A stretch of DNA of 64,000 nt from Paenibacillus cymbidii (GTDB taxonomy: Bacteria; Bacillota; Bacilli; Paenibacillales; NBRC-103111): assembly GCF_004764705.1 (NCBI RefSeq), contig NZ_SHLX01000018.1, positions 100,242-164,241 of the forward strand, in the 5' to 3' direction. The notes beneath the pieces were generated by a model that was not told the DNA's origin, ran no database searches, and was given only the letters and a program-made list of their open reading frames with translations. Below are positions 7,773 through 15,677 of the stretch, piece by piece (the first letter of the stretch is position 1; each line of letters begins with the position of its first letter). Both the position numbers and the translations under genes were made by a program.

Positions 7773-9688
7773 ACGGCTTCGCCCCCCTCCAGGGCGGCGG
7801 GAAGAACGAAGCTGACCTTCGTGCCGCGGTTGTATTCCGACTCCAGCGCGATGGTGCCTCCATGCGCTTTGATTATTTCCCGGGCAATCGACAGCCCGAG
7901 CCCCGTGCCGCCCATGTTGCGCGAACGCGCCTTGTCGACGCGGTAGAAACGCTCGAAGATGCGGTCCAAATCCTTCTTCGGAATGCCGATGCCGTTGTCT
8001 TCGACGGAGAAAGAGATCGCCCCGTTCTCCAGCTTGCGCGCGGAAAGGTCAATCCGCCCGTAATCGGCCGTATATTTGATCGCGTTGGAGACGAGATTGT
8101 CGAGCACCTGGTCGATCTTGTCCCGGTCGAGCAGCAGCCGGTCGATGCCGACCTCCACGAACAAGTAAATCGAAATGTTGCGCTGCTGCAGTTGAAACGA
8201 GAAACGGTCGGCCACTTCCTCCAGCATTTCGGTCACGTCGGTCCATGACCGCTCGATGCGCGCCTGGTTCGAATCGAAACGCGACAGGTGCAGCAGGTCG
8301 CTGACGAGCCGGATCATTCGTTCGGTTTCGCTGCGCGTTACGCCGACGAACCGCTGCGCCAGCTGCGGCTCCTCGAGCGCGCCGTCGTCCAGCGCCTCCA
8401 GATAGCTCTTGATCGTCGTCAGCGGCGTGCGCAGCTCGTGCGACACGTTCGCCACGAACTCGCGCCGCGCCCGCTCCAGCTCCTCCTGCTCCGTGACGTC
8501 CTGCAGCACGACGATCGTGCCGGTGACGCCCTTCTCGCGGCGATGGATCGACGTGAACGTCGCCCGCAGTTGCCGCGACTCTTCGCCTTCCGGATCGATC
8601 GTTTCGATCAGCGTGGAGTTCTCGCCGCGGCCGGCGCCGTCGAACCGCTCCGCTCCGGCGCCAGCACCGGCTGGCCGGGCCGAGGCCAGCTTCAGCTTCT
8701 CCTGCGGCAAGCCGAGCACCGCGCCCAGCTCGCGGCCAATCGGCTCGTTGTCGCCGAGCTGCAGCATCGTCTTCGCCCGGTGATTGACAACGATGACCCG
8801 TCCGGCATCGTCCGTCGCGATCACGCCGTCGCTCATGTTCGCCAGAATCGAAGCGAGCTTGTCTTTCTCCTCTTCGTTCAGCGCCAGCGCGTCCTTCAGC
8901 CGCTCGGTCATTTCGTTGAACGCCTGCCCGAGCTGGCCGATTTCGTCCTGGTTCGCGACCTTGACCCGCTGGTTGTATTCGCCCTTGGCGACCGAGGTCA
9001 CCTGACGGGTAATTTCCTTGATCGGACTCGTAATCGTGTGCGACAAAATAACCCCGAGCAACGCTGTCAGCGCCAGCGCGATCAGCGTTCCCGTGAGGAA
9101 GATGCGGTTGACCCGGTTCGTTGTTTTGTAAATGTCTTCGATCGACGCCGCGATATAGACGGCGCCGATGATTTTGTCCCCCGGGCCGCTGACCGGCTTG
9201 ACGATGACCTTCTTGCGCGTGCCGTCCGTATCCGTAATCGTGCGCTCGTTATCGTTGTCCTTGATGTTCTGCAGCGCCCGGCTGACGACCTGCTGCGTAT
9301 TCTTCTGTCCGACGATCGCCTGCGCGTTCTGCTGCGACGTGCTGAGCACGATGCCGTTGGCGTCGATGATCTGGACGTCGGCGTTGCTCACCTTGTACCA
9401 GTTGCTGACGTATTCGTTCAGCTCGCTTGTCGGCGTCTTCTTCCCGTCGCCGGCCGTCGCCTTGCTGGCGCCGCTCTCCTGCGTTGCGGTAAGCGCCGAA
9501 CCGACCAGCTCCGCCAGCAGGCCCGCCTGCTGGTTGAGCGACTCCGTGTAGTTGCTCATGAACGAATTTTCCATCGTCTTGATGAAATAGATGCCGATCA
9601 GCTGCATCGCGAACAGAATGAGCAGCACGTAGATGATGATCAGCTTCGCCTGAACCGTGCCAAAAAAATGGTTGCCCTTCGCCTTCAC
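7769..9688 (-). CDS. walK: essential cell-wall sensor histidine kinase WalK (YycG)
   Basis: A 639-residue sensor kinase of the essential WalRK system controlling autolysins and wall metabolism. In order: membrane helix 1 at about 15-35, extracellular sensory domain, helix 2 at about 196-217, HAMP (about 218-270), PAS (about 275-400), phosphoacceptor His417 within NVSHELRTP, then the ATPase domain with N (NLVSNAIKY), G1 (DNGIGI) and G2 (GGTGLGLSI) boxes. An Ala/Gly-rich insertion (ARPAGAGAGAERFDG) sits in the PAS region and looks like a lineage-specific loop. The stop overlaps yycH and walR lies 70 bp upstream. Confidence 0.97.
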   Translation of the reverse strand: MKAKGNHFFGTVQAKLIIIYVLLILFAMQLIGIYFIKTMENSFMSNYTESLNQQAGLLAELVGSALTATQESGASKATAGDGKKTPTSELNEYVSNWYKVSNADVQIIDANGIVLSTSQQNAQAIVGQKNTQQVVSRALQNIKDNDNERTITDTDGTRKKVIVKPVSGPGDKIIGAVYIAASIEDIYKTTNRVNRIFLTGTLIALALTALLGVILSHTITSPIKEITRQVTSVAKGEYNQRVKVANQDEIGQLGQAFNEMTERLKDALALNEEEKDKLASILANMSDGVIATDDAGRVIVVNHRAKTMLQLGDNEPIGRELGAVLGLPQEKLKLASARPAGAGAGAERFDGAGRGENSTLIETIDPEGEESRQLRATFTSIHRREKGVTGTIVVLQDVTEQEELERARREFVANVSHELRTPLTTIKSYLEALDDGALEEPQLAQRFVGVTRSETERMIRLVSDLLHLSRFDSNQARIERSWTDVTEMLEEVADRFSFQLQQRNISIYLFVEVGIDRLLLDRDKIDQVLDNLVSNAIKYTADYGRIDLSARKLENGAISFSVEDNGIGIPKKDLDRIFERFYRVDKARSRNMGGTGLGLSIAREIIKAHGGTIALESEYNRGTKVSFVLPAALEGGEAV

Positions 9689-9757
9689 TGGGAAATCCCC
9701 CCGAATGGCGTCCCCGCGAACGCCAATGCCGACCGGGCCGGCGCGACGCCGCCTCCC

Positions 9758-10468
9758 CTACTTGGGATTGCGCATCGTATAGCCCAGCCCTCTTCGTGTC
9801 GTAATGTATTCCGGACGGCTTGCATCGTCCTCGATCTTCTCGCGCAGCCGACGAATCGTCACGTCGACCGTGCGCACGTCGCCATAATAATCGTAGCCCC
9901 ACACCGCCTGGAGCAAATGCTCGCGCGTCATTACCTTGCCGCAGTTGCGCGCCATATAGTGGATAAGCTCGAATTCGCGGTGCGTCAGGTCGAGCTGCTG
10001 TCCGTCCTTGTACACGACGTACATGTCGCTGTCGATCAGCAGCCGGTGGATGCGCAGCCCTTGCGGTCCGGGCGGCGCCTCCTGCTCCTGCTGCACTTGC
10101 GCCTGCGATTGCCGGCGCAGATGCGCCTTCACCCGCGCCAACAGCTCGCGCGTGCCGAACGGCTTCGTGACGTAGTCGTCGGCGCCCATCTCGAGCCCGA
10201 GCACCTTGTCGATCTCGGAATCTTTGGCCGTCAGCATGATGATCGGCGTGTTGCGCTTGGCGCGCACTTCCCGGCAGACGTCGATGCCGTTCTTGACCGG
10301 CAGCATCAGGTCGAGCAGGATCAGGTCGGGGTCTTCGCTTAACGCCAGCTCCACCGCCGCTCCGCCGTCGTAGGCGCAGAGCACCTGGTAGCCCTCTTTT
10401 TCCAAATTGAATTTCAGTATATCCGCAATCGGTTGTTCGTCATCCACGACGAGTATTTTCCCGAACAT
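9758..10468 (-). CDS. walR: essential response regulator WalR (YycF)
   Basis: An OmpR-family response regulator of 236 residues. The receiver has the acidic pair in KILVVDDEQ, phosphoacceptor Asp53 (LILLDLMLPVKNG) and Lys in TKPFG; the winged-helix DNA-binding domain ends with DVTIRRLREKIE and TRRGLGYTM. It controls autolysin and wall-stress genes. Two ATGs are possible; the one at 10468 has GGTGA just upstream and gives the usual N terminus, while the upstream ATG at 10480 has no ribosome-binding site. First gene of the wal operon, preceded by a terminator for the upstream peptidase gene. Confidence 0.96.
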   Translation of the reverse strand: MFGKILVVDDEQPIADILKFNLEKEGYQVLCAYDGGAAVELALSEDPDLILLDLMLPVKNGIDVCREVRAKRNTPIIMLTAKDSEIDKVLGLEMGADDYVTKPFGTRELLARVKAHLRRQSQAQVQQEQEAPPGPQGLRIHRLLIDSDMYVVYKDGQQLDLTHREFELIHYMARNCGKVMTREHLLQAVWGYDYYGDVRTVDVTIRRLREKIEDDASRPEYITTRRGLGYTMRNPK

Positions 10469-10522
10469 TGGCTTCACCATCCGCAGCTGCTGATATGGGT
10501 ATCGTTTGCTCCTATTCTAACA

Positions 10523-10564
10523 CAAAAAGAGACACGACAGGAACGTTCCCGTTCCTACCGCGTC
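10523..10564 (-). terminator. terminator between the M23 peptidase gene and walR
   Basis: On the minus strand GACGCG-GT-AGGAACG pairs with CGTTCCT-GT-CGTGTC around a GGAA loop, followed by TCTTTTT. It isolates the walR operon from the upstream M23 gene. A TAGAAT hexamer just beyond it (toward walR) is a possible -10 for walR, but I see no good -35. Confidence 0.75.
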
Positions 10565-10584
10565 TACCATGTTTTAACTAATGC

Positions 10585-12234
10585 CTAGCGGGTTAAATAT
10601 TTAAGAGGGTTCTCCGCGACGCCGTTGCGTTGCACTTCGAAGTGCAGATGCACGCCGGTCGAATCGCCGGTGCTGCCCATGATGCCGATGACTTCGCCCT
10701 TCTCGACGATCTTGCCGACGGAGACGTTCAGCTTGCTCATGTGGCCATACAACGTGCGATACCCGTTCATGTGATCGATAATGATATGGTTGCCGTAGCC
10801 GCTGTCGTAACCGGAGTAAACGACTTTGCCGTTGTCGGAAGCGAGAATGTTCTTGTTCGGACTCGTGAAATCCAGTCCCTTGTGCAGCGCACCCCAACGA
10901 TAGCCAAAGCCGCTGGACAGGCTGGCCGACAATACCGGGTAGGCAAACTTGCCGGTGCCTTCGCCGAGCACGACCTTCGTGCCGCGGACAGCCACCGCCT
11001 TGACCGGCTGCTCGATCACTTCTTCGCCGATGACTTGTTCGTCTGCCATCAGACCGTTGACCTTGGTGACGTTGATCGTCACCTTCTTCAGCCCGTTCTT
11101 GCCGGGGCTGACGACCTTGGTCGTGCCGGCGCGCATCGTGTCGTCTTTCTGGTATTCGGTATCGTACTGGATTTCCTGGTTCTCGACGACCTTCTCCACC
11201 GTGCGAACCGACAGCGTCGGCTGCAGCACCGTCAAATCCATCACTTGCCCAACCTTGATCTTGTCGTCGACGATCCAGGGGTTGTTATTATAAATGGCCT
11301 GCTTGGAAATATTGAATTTCTTGGCGATGCAGGAGATGCAGTCGCCCGATTGCACGACATATTTGGTCGGCTGCACGTCGCCGGTGACCAGCTTGTTCTG
11401 CAGATCGTTCGGATCCTGCAGGTCGCTCGGCTCGATATCCGCCGCCACCACTTCCACCTTCTGGACAAAATCGGCCGACTGCAGCTCGGACTCGCCAACG
11501 TTCAATTCCTTGGCCGGTGCGGACAGCACGCTCACCTTGGCCGCGCCGTCGGACTTCTTGCCGGTGTACTGGCTCTTGATCTGCTCCAGCATCTGATCGG
11601 CTTCGTCCTTATCCTTCATCGTTCCGATCAACTTGCCGTCAACGAACAGCTTCACGCCAACCGCGTGCGACTTGATCAGACCGTCCAGCCCTTTCAGAGC
11701 GGCTTCGTCGTCGCTGGTGATTTTGTAAGCCTTTTCACTCCGCAAGACGATTTCGTTCGTATTGAGCACCATGTGAACGTTCGGATTTTCCTGCTCGACT
11801 TGCTTCACTTTGGCGATCTTGTAGTCGTCCACGACTTGCGGACTGCTGACAATTCCCGCCTCCTGGCCGCCGACGAGCACGTGATACACTTCGAAGGTGT
11901 TCGCCTTCACATAATAATCGCCGCCGACCGTCAGAGCGGTCGCCAGTCCGAACGCCCCGGCGCTGCCGAGAATGGCGTTGCGGTACACGCGGAACTTGGA
12001 GTACGTCTCGCGCGTCAGGCTGGATTGCTTAAGCTTGTTGCCCGTTTCCGCTGCGAGCGCGGCGGACTTGGCCGAGAACCGTTGTATCGATACGAGTGCG
12101 AATAAGCGTTTTTTGGCGGGTTGATCCGTGTCGGTTGTCGGGCCGTTCAAGCGTTTGGAGCGGATCTTCTCCACGGCGCCGGCGAGGGCGTCACGTCGGT
12201 CTTTGATCCATTGGAACAACTTGAAACCTGTCAT
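10585..12234 (-). CDS. LysM/G5-domain M23 peptidoglycan endopeptidase
   Basis: A 549-residue cell-wall hydrolase. In order: a basic cytosolic N terminus, membrane anchor at about 88-105, a long extracytoplasmic stalk, one LysM (about 292-336), a G5 domain (about 342-420) and a C-terminal M23/LytM peptidase (about 440-545). Zinc ligands are visible as His451 and Asp455 (HKGLDF) and the HLHFE motif (His529, His531). It should cleave peptide cross-bridges while bound to glycan. The LysM has an unusual CxxC (GDCISC) where Thr/Ser are typical. AAGGAG lies 7 nt before the ATG at 12234; the frame runs 85 codons further up but without a signal. Position next to walR suggests membership of the wall-homeostasis regulon, which is inference. 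Confidence 0.93.
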   Translation of the reverse strand: MTGFKLFQWIKDRRDALAGAVEKIRSKRLNGPTTDTDQPAKKRLFALVSIQRFSAKSAALAAETGNKLKQSSLTRETYSKFRVYRNAILGSAGAFGLATALTVGGDYYVKANTFEVYHVLVGGQEAGIVSSPQVVDDYKIAKVKQVEQENPNVHMVLNTNEIVLRSEKAYKITSDDEAALKGLDGLIKSHAVGVKLFVDGKLIGTMKDKDEADQMLEQIKSQYTGKKSDGAAKVSVLSAPAKELNVGESELQSADFVQKVEVVAADIEPSDLQDPNDLQNKLVTGDVQPTKYVVQSGDCISCIAKKFNISKQAIYNNNPWIVDDKIKVGQVMDLTVLQPTLSVRTVEKVVENQEIQYDTEYQKDDTMRAGTTKVVSPGKNGLKKVTINVTKVNGLMADEQVIGEEVIEQPVKAVAVRGTKVVLGEGTGKFAYPVLSASLSSGFGYRWGALHKGLDFTSPNKNILASDNGKVVYSGYDSGYGNHIIIDHMNGYRTLYGHMSKLNVSVGKIVEKGEVIGIMGSTGDSTGVHLHFEVQRNGVAENPLKYLTR

Positions 12235-13033
12235 GATGGTCTCCTTTTCGTCAGGATGGAGGTCATGGGCGGGAGCATCGCGGCTCACGCGCCGTTCCGA
12301 TAGCGGAAAACAATGGCAAGATCCCGGGCACGCACCGCAAAAAGCCGGAAGAGACGACAATAGCCGCCTCATTCGGTACGATGCGATTCTCACGGAAACG
12401 AAGCGGCGATGCTTGGCATTTCCGGGAAACGACGGCGCGACCTGCGCGAACGCTGCCGTTCCTAATGAGGAGCAGAATCTCCGAATCAAGACGTTGCATG
12501 TACATTTCCGGTATGTCCGGGTGCTGTCGATATCGTCATGCAGGTAGGGACGGAACGGGCGGAAACCGCCATCCGTGCGCTTGCATGTCGTGCAGAAGCG
12601 GCCTGTCTGGGTAAGACGGGGAGCCGTTCAACTTGTCATGGAAAAGAATGTACTTGTTTAGAGTACCACGGGGGACTTCTTTTATCAACCGTTTTCACCG
12701 CCTAAATAGGAGTAATTGACTAGAAAATTCTAAAAATTTCCCTCGATTCGACGAAAAGAGACAAAGGATTGCCGGGGCGCTGCGCCGGAAAACGGGCGGA
12801 TTAACGAAGTAGGCGAACGGGTTGCGAAGGGCTTTGAATGCGCTTTCTTTCGGTTGCGAGGGAAAACGCTTACCCCGGTGCGGGTAGCGGCGTCCGAGGC
12901 ATGAGCTTGCGGATGGGCGAGCGGCAAGATCGGGGACGCGGCTTGGTCGCATCCATTCCTCCGAGCGAACGGCTTGCCAAAGCCGAACGCCGGAGCGCGG
13001 ATTTTTTGTCGATTTTGTGACGACTCGCTGAAA
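12235..13033. other. 800-bp intergenic region upstream of the M23 gene
   Basis: No convincing gene is seen on either strand. The only feature I can support is the promoter at 12660-12688, which would give the peptidase mRNA a leader of roughly 420 nt. The leader contains several self-complementary stretches (for example GTACATT near the start and AATGTAC about 150 nt later) but no riboswitch class that I recognise. The stretch from 12700 to 13033 shows nothing beyond the tail of the next gene. Confidence 0.5.
12660..12688 (-). promoter_or_regulatory. sigma-A-like promoter for the M23 gene
   Basis: On the minus strand TTGATA (12688-12683), a 17-nt spacer and TACTCT (12665-12660). It matches the sigma-A consensus at 5/6 and 4/6 positions and points toward the peptidase gene, with a long leader. 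Confidence 0.5.
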
Positions 13034-13693
13034 TTAGTACTTCTGAAGGATATCGAGCAGTTTCTGATACTCGCCCGGTTGAAGCCGGTTCTCGACGATT
13101 CGCTCCACCTGGCCGAGTTCATCTTCGGTTATGCCGTCTTCGACCATGGCGGACAACTGCTGCAGCTCGTCCTGCGACAGACGCGCGATCAGCAGGGAGA
13201 AGATCGTCATGCTGTCTTCTTCGGTCAAATTGTCTTTCGCCCGCAGAAACTGATCGGCCGACATGACCAACTCCCGCTGCTCCGTCATGCCGGACCCTTG
13301 CGATCCGCTGCGCCCCATGACCGCCAGCGCATCGTCGCCCGGCTGCTTCTGCGCCGCCGTACCGCCGCTGTTGCCGCTCCCGGCCTCGCTTCCCGCAGGC
13401 GTCGGGCTGGGGCTCCCGGCCGCATTTGCGTTTGCGGAGGCGGAAGTGCCTTTCGCCCCGTTTCCGTTGCCGGCGCCATTGCCGGAGCCCAAGCTTTTCA
13501 TCAAATTGTATCCTTGCGTCAATCGCCCAACGAGCTCGGGCAAGTCCACCTGCTGTACACCTTCAATCGGCAACTGGGCGATAATCTTCTCCACATACAT
13601 GCTCACCGTGACCCATGTAATATATAGCGTCAGGCCGGCAATCAAGATGCCCGCCACGAGCAGCTTGCTGATCCAGTTCAACCATCTGAGCAA
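13034..13693 (-). CDS. hypothetical single-pass membrane protein
   Basis: A 219-residue protein of unknown function. An N-terminal transmembrane helix (about 11-31) is followed by a short amphipathic part, a low-complexity Gly/Asn/Ala/Ser/Pro linker (about 68-118) and a C-terminal acidic helical domain (about 140-219) rich in Glu, Leu and Asp with a repeated pattern (LSQDELQQL...ITEDELGQV). The likely start is TTG at 13693 with GGAAGGAG 8 nt upstream; the nearby ATG at 13700 is out of frame. The protein would expose its C-terminal domain outside the membrane. I do not recognise the family. Confidence 0.75.
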   Translation of the reverse strand: MLRWLNWISKLLVAGILIAGLTLYITWVTVSMYVEKIIAQLPIEGVQQVDLPELVGRLTQGYNLMKSLGSGNGAGNGNGAKGTSASANANAAGSPSPTPAGSEAGSGNSGGTAAQKQPGDDALAVMGRSGSQGSGMTEQRELVMSADQFLRAKDNLTEEDSMTIFSLLIARLSQDELQQLSAMVEDGITEDELGQVERIVENRLQPGEYQKLLDILQKY

Positions 13694-14151
13694 TCGTCAT
13701 TCTCCTTCCGTTCCTTCATGTGCTAGCGACAAATCTGCCTTGCAACTGTAAAATTGCGCCAGTTACCAGTATTGACCGATTTGTTGCGTTTTAACGCGGC
13801 GGACGGAGGGGGAACGCGGCACAAGAGAAATTTGTGGGTGACGGGTGGGGCACTGGAGCGTCGAAGGGAGATGTGATGAAGAGGTGGCGGATAGAAGAGC
13901 GGATAGCGACAGAGGCAGACTGTTACGGGTCAGTGCCAGACGGTGGACGGATGCGCAATTGAGGCGGTGAAGCGGATTTTGGCGGATAGACGTGTGGAAG
14001 GAACCATTCGGGGCTTGCGGGCGGCGGCAGACGGAGTGCTCGCGGCGGTGATGCCTGCAAGAGTGGCGATGATCGAACAAACGGATAGCGGCGGAGACAG
14101 GTTACGGTGGACAGCGCAGGATCAGCGAGCGTAAGCGATTAGCTTCATTGA
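13694..14151. repeat. intergenic purine-rich stretch with GCGGATAG repeats
   Basis: About 450 bases without a convincing gene. The plus strand is strongly G/A rich between about 13800 and 14130, and the motif GCGGATAG or ACGGATAG recurs at 13888, 13899, 13982 and 14081, with looser GGACGGA copies between. Open frames exist on both strands but read as Arg/Ser/Ala-rich shadow sequence with no plausible ribosome-binding site. Confidence 0.4.
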
Positions 14152-14181
14152 GAAATAAGCCATTTTTTACTGGCTATTTCG
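14152..14181. repeat. solitary 30-bp hairpin repeat (AAATAGCCAGT family)
   Basis: GAAATAAGCCA ... TGGCTATTTC forms an imperfect palindrome. Read on the minus strand it matches the first unit of the four-hairpin arrays at 17307-17499 and 63366-63558 (AAATArCCAGT..AAAAATGGCTTATTT). It lies between the purA terminator and the purine-rich stretch. Confidence 0.7.
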
Positions 14182-14196
14182 TCCCCCACAGAAACA

Positions 14197-14239
14197 GAAA
14201 ATGCCTCCAAAACGGGCAACTTGCACCCGTTCCGGAGGC
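14197..14239 (-). terminator. purA terminator
   Basis: On the minus strand GCCTCC-gga-ACGGG pairs with CCCGT-ttt-GGAGGC, followed by ATTTTC. It starts eight bases after the purA stop codon. Confidence 0.8.
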
Positions 14240-14247
14240 TTCTTGAA

Positions 14248-15534
14248 TTATGCGTACACCGGGCGAACCAGGTTCGTTTGCTCGCGGTTGCGGCCGACCG
14301 AGAAGATCGCGATCGGGATGCCGGTGAGCTCCGCCACCCGTTCCACGTAGCGGCGCGTATTGGCCGGCAGATCGGCCAGCGTGCGCGCGCCGGAGATGTC
14401 CTCGCTCCAGCCGGGCAGCTCCTCGTACACCGCTTCGCACTCCGCCAGCATATTCAGGCTGGCCGGGTAGTGCTGGATCACTTCGCCGCGATACTTGTAG
14501 CCGGTGCAGATCTTCACCGTCTCCAGCCCGCTCAGCACGTCGAGCGAGTTGAGCGACAAGCCGGTGATGCCGCTGACGCGACGGGCATGGCGGACCACAA
14601 CGCTGTCGAACCAGCCGACGCGGCGGGCGCGTCCCGTCGTCGTGCCGTACTCGTTGCCGACTTCGCGGATGCGGTCGCCGGTGGCGTTCAGCAGCTCGGT
14701 CGGGAACGGGCCGTCGCCGACACGCGTCGTGTAGGCTTTGGCGACGCCGACGATCTGGTGAATTTTCGTCGGGCCGATGCCGGCGCCGTTGCAAACGCCG
14801 CCCGCAGTCGGGCTAGACGAGGTAACGAACGGATAAGTGCCTTGGTCGATATCGAGCATGACGCCTTGCGCGCCTTCGAACAGGACGCGGCGGCCATCGT
14901 CGATCATATCGTTGAGCACGACAGACGTGTCCGTGACATACGGACGCAGCACTTCGGCATAGCCGAGGTATTCGCGGAGAATCGTTTCCGCATCCAGCGC
15001 GTCGGCGCCGTATACTTTCACGAGCAGTTCGTTCTTCTCGGCCACAAGCTTGCGCAGCTTGCGCTCGAATTCGGCGGCGTCCATCAGGTCGGCGATACGC
15101 AGTCCGTTGCGGGCTGCCTTGTCCACGTAGCAAGGGCCGATGCCTTTGCGGGTAGTCCCGATTTTGCCATCTCCCTTGCGTTCTTCCTCAAGTCCGTCCA
15201 GCAGCAGATGATAAGGCATGATGAGATGAGCGCGGTCGCTGATTTTCAAATTGTCGGTCGAAAAGCCGTTCTCGTGAATGTAGTTGATCTCTTCGATCAA
15301 AGCCGCCGGGTTGAGCACCAGGCCGTTGCCGATGACGCAAACTTTATTCGTATAGAAAATTCCCGAAGGAATCAAGTGCAGCTTATACTTCTTGTCCTGG
15401 ATCAGAATCGTGTGCCCGGCATTGTTGCCGCCCTGGTAACGCGCCACCACATCGGCCGACTCCGCCAGAAAATCGGTGATCTTGCCTTTCCCTTCGTCTC
15501 CCCACTGCGTTCCTACAACAACTACCGTTGACAT
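14248..15534 (-). CDS. purA: adenylosuccinate synthetase
   Basis: A 428-residue GTP-dependent ligase converting IMP and aspartate to adenylosuccinate, the first committed step to AMP. The N-terminal P-loop-like GTQWGDEGKGK, the GNNAGHT segment, the IMP-binding GTTRKGIGP segment and the C-terminal SVGRNREQT are all present. The ATG at 15534 is 7 nt after GGAGG; an ATG two codons upstream overlaps the ribosome-binding site. It follows dnaB at a distance of about 140 bp with a terminator between them, so it has its own promoter. Ends with its own hairpin terminator. Confidence 0.97.
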   Translation of the reverse strand: MSTVVVVGTQWGDEGKGKITDFLAESADVVARYQGGNNAGHTILIQDKKYKLHLIPSGIFYTNKVCVIGNGLVLNPAALIEEINYIHENGFSTDNLKISDRAHLIMPYHLLLDGLEEERKGDGKIGTTRKGIGPCYVDKAARNGLRIADLMDAAEFERKLRKLVAEKNELLVKVYGADALDAETILREYLGYAEVLRPYVTDTSVVLNDMIDDGRRVLFEGAQGVMLDIDQGTYPFVTSSSPTAGGVCNGAGIGPTKIHQIVGVAKAYTTRVGDGPFPTELLNATGDRIREVGNEYGTTTGRARRVGWFDSVVVRHARRVSGITGLSLNSLDVLSGLETVKICTGYKYRGEVIQHYPASLNMLAECEAVYEELPGWSEDISGARTLADLPANTRRYVERVAELTGIPIAIFSVGRNREQTNLVRPVYA

Positions 15535-15615
15535 ACGCATACCTCCGTCAGGCACAGGATGCCCCATTTTCAGCACAGCAATTCCAGTGTATCAGTCAAG
15601 CAAGATAAAGTCAAC

Positions 15616-15654
15616 GAAAACGAACGATCGCACAGGTTGCTGTACGATCGTTCG
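15616..15654 (-). terminator. terminator of the replicative helicase gene
   Basis: On the minus strand CGAACGATCGTACAG pairs with CTGTGCGATCGTTCG (one T-G pair) around a CAAC loop, followed by TTTTCGTT. Very stable 15-bp stem. Confidence 0.85.
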
Positions 15655-15677
15655 GATATTGGCTTATAAGAGCAAAA

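Noticed and set aside
12417..12430. Noc-like ATTTCCGGGAAA
   Set aside because: One base short of the centre of the palindrome, so the half-sites are out of register.
12263..12489. N-terminal extension of the M23 peptidase
   Set aside because: In frame, but AAGGAG directly precedes the ATG at 12234 and the extra 85 residues would put odd sequence before the cytosolic head.
12730..13122. Minus-strand frame of 130 codons before the M23 gene
   Set aside because: Ser/Arg/Phe-rich, overlaps the preceding gene in another frame, and lacks a ribosome-binding site.
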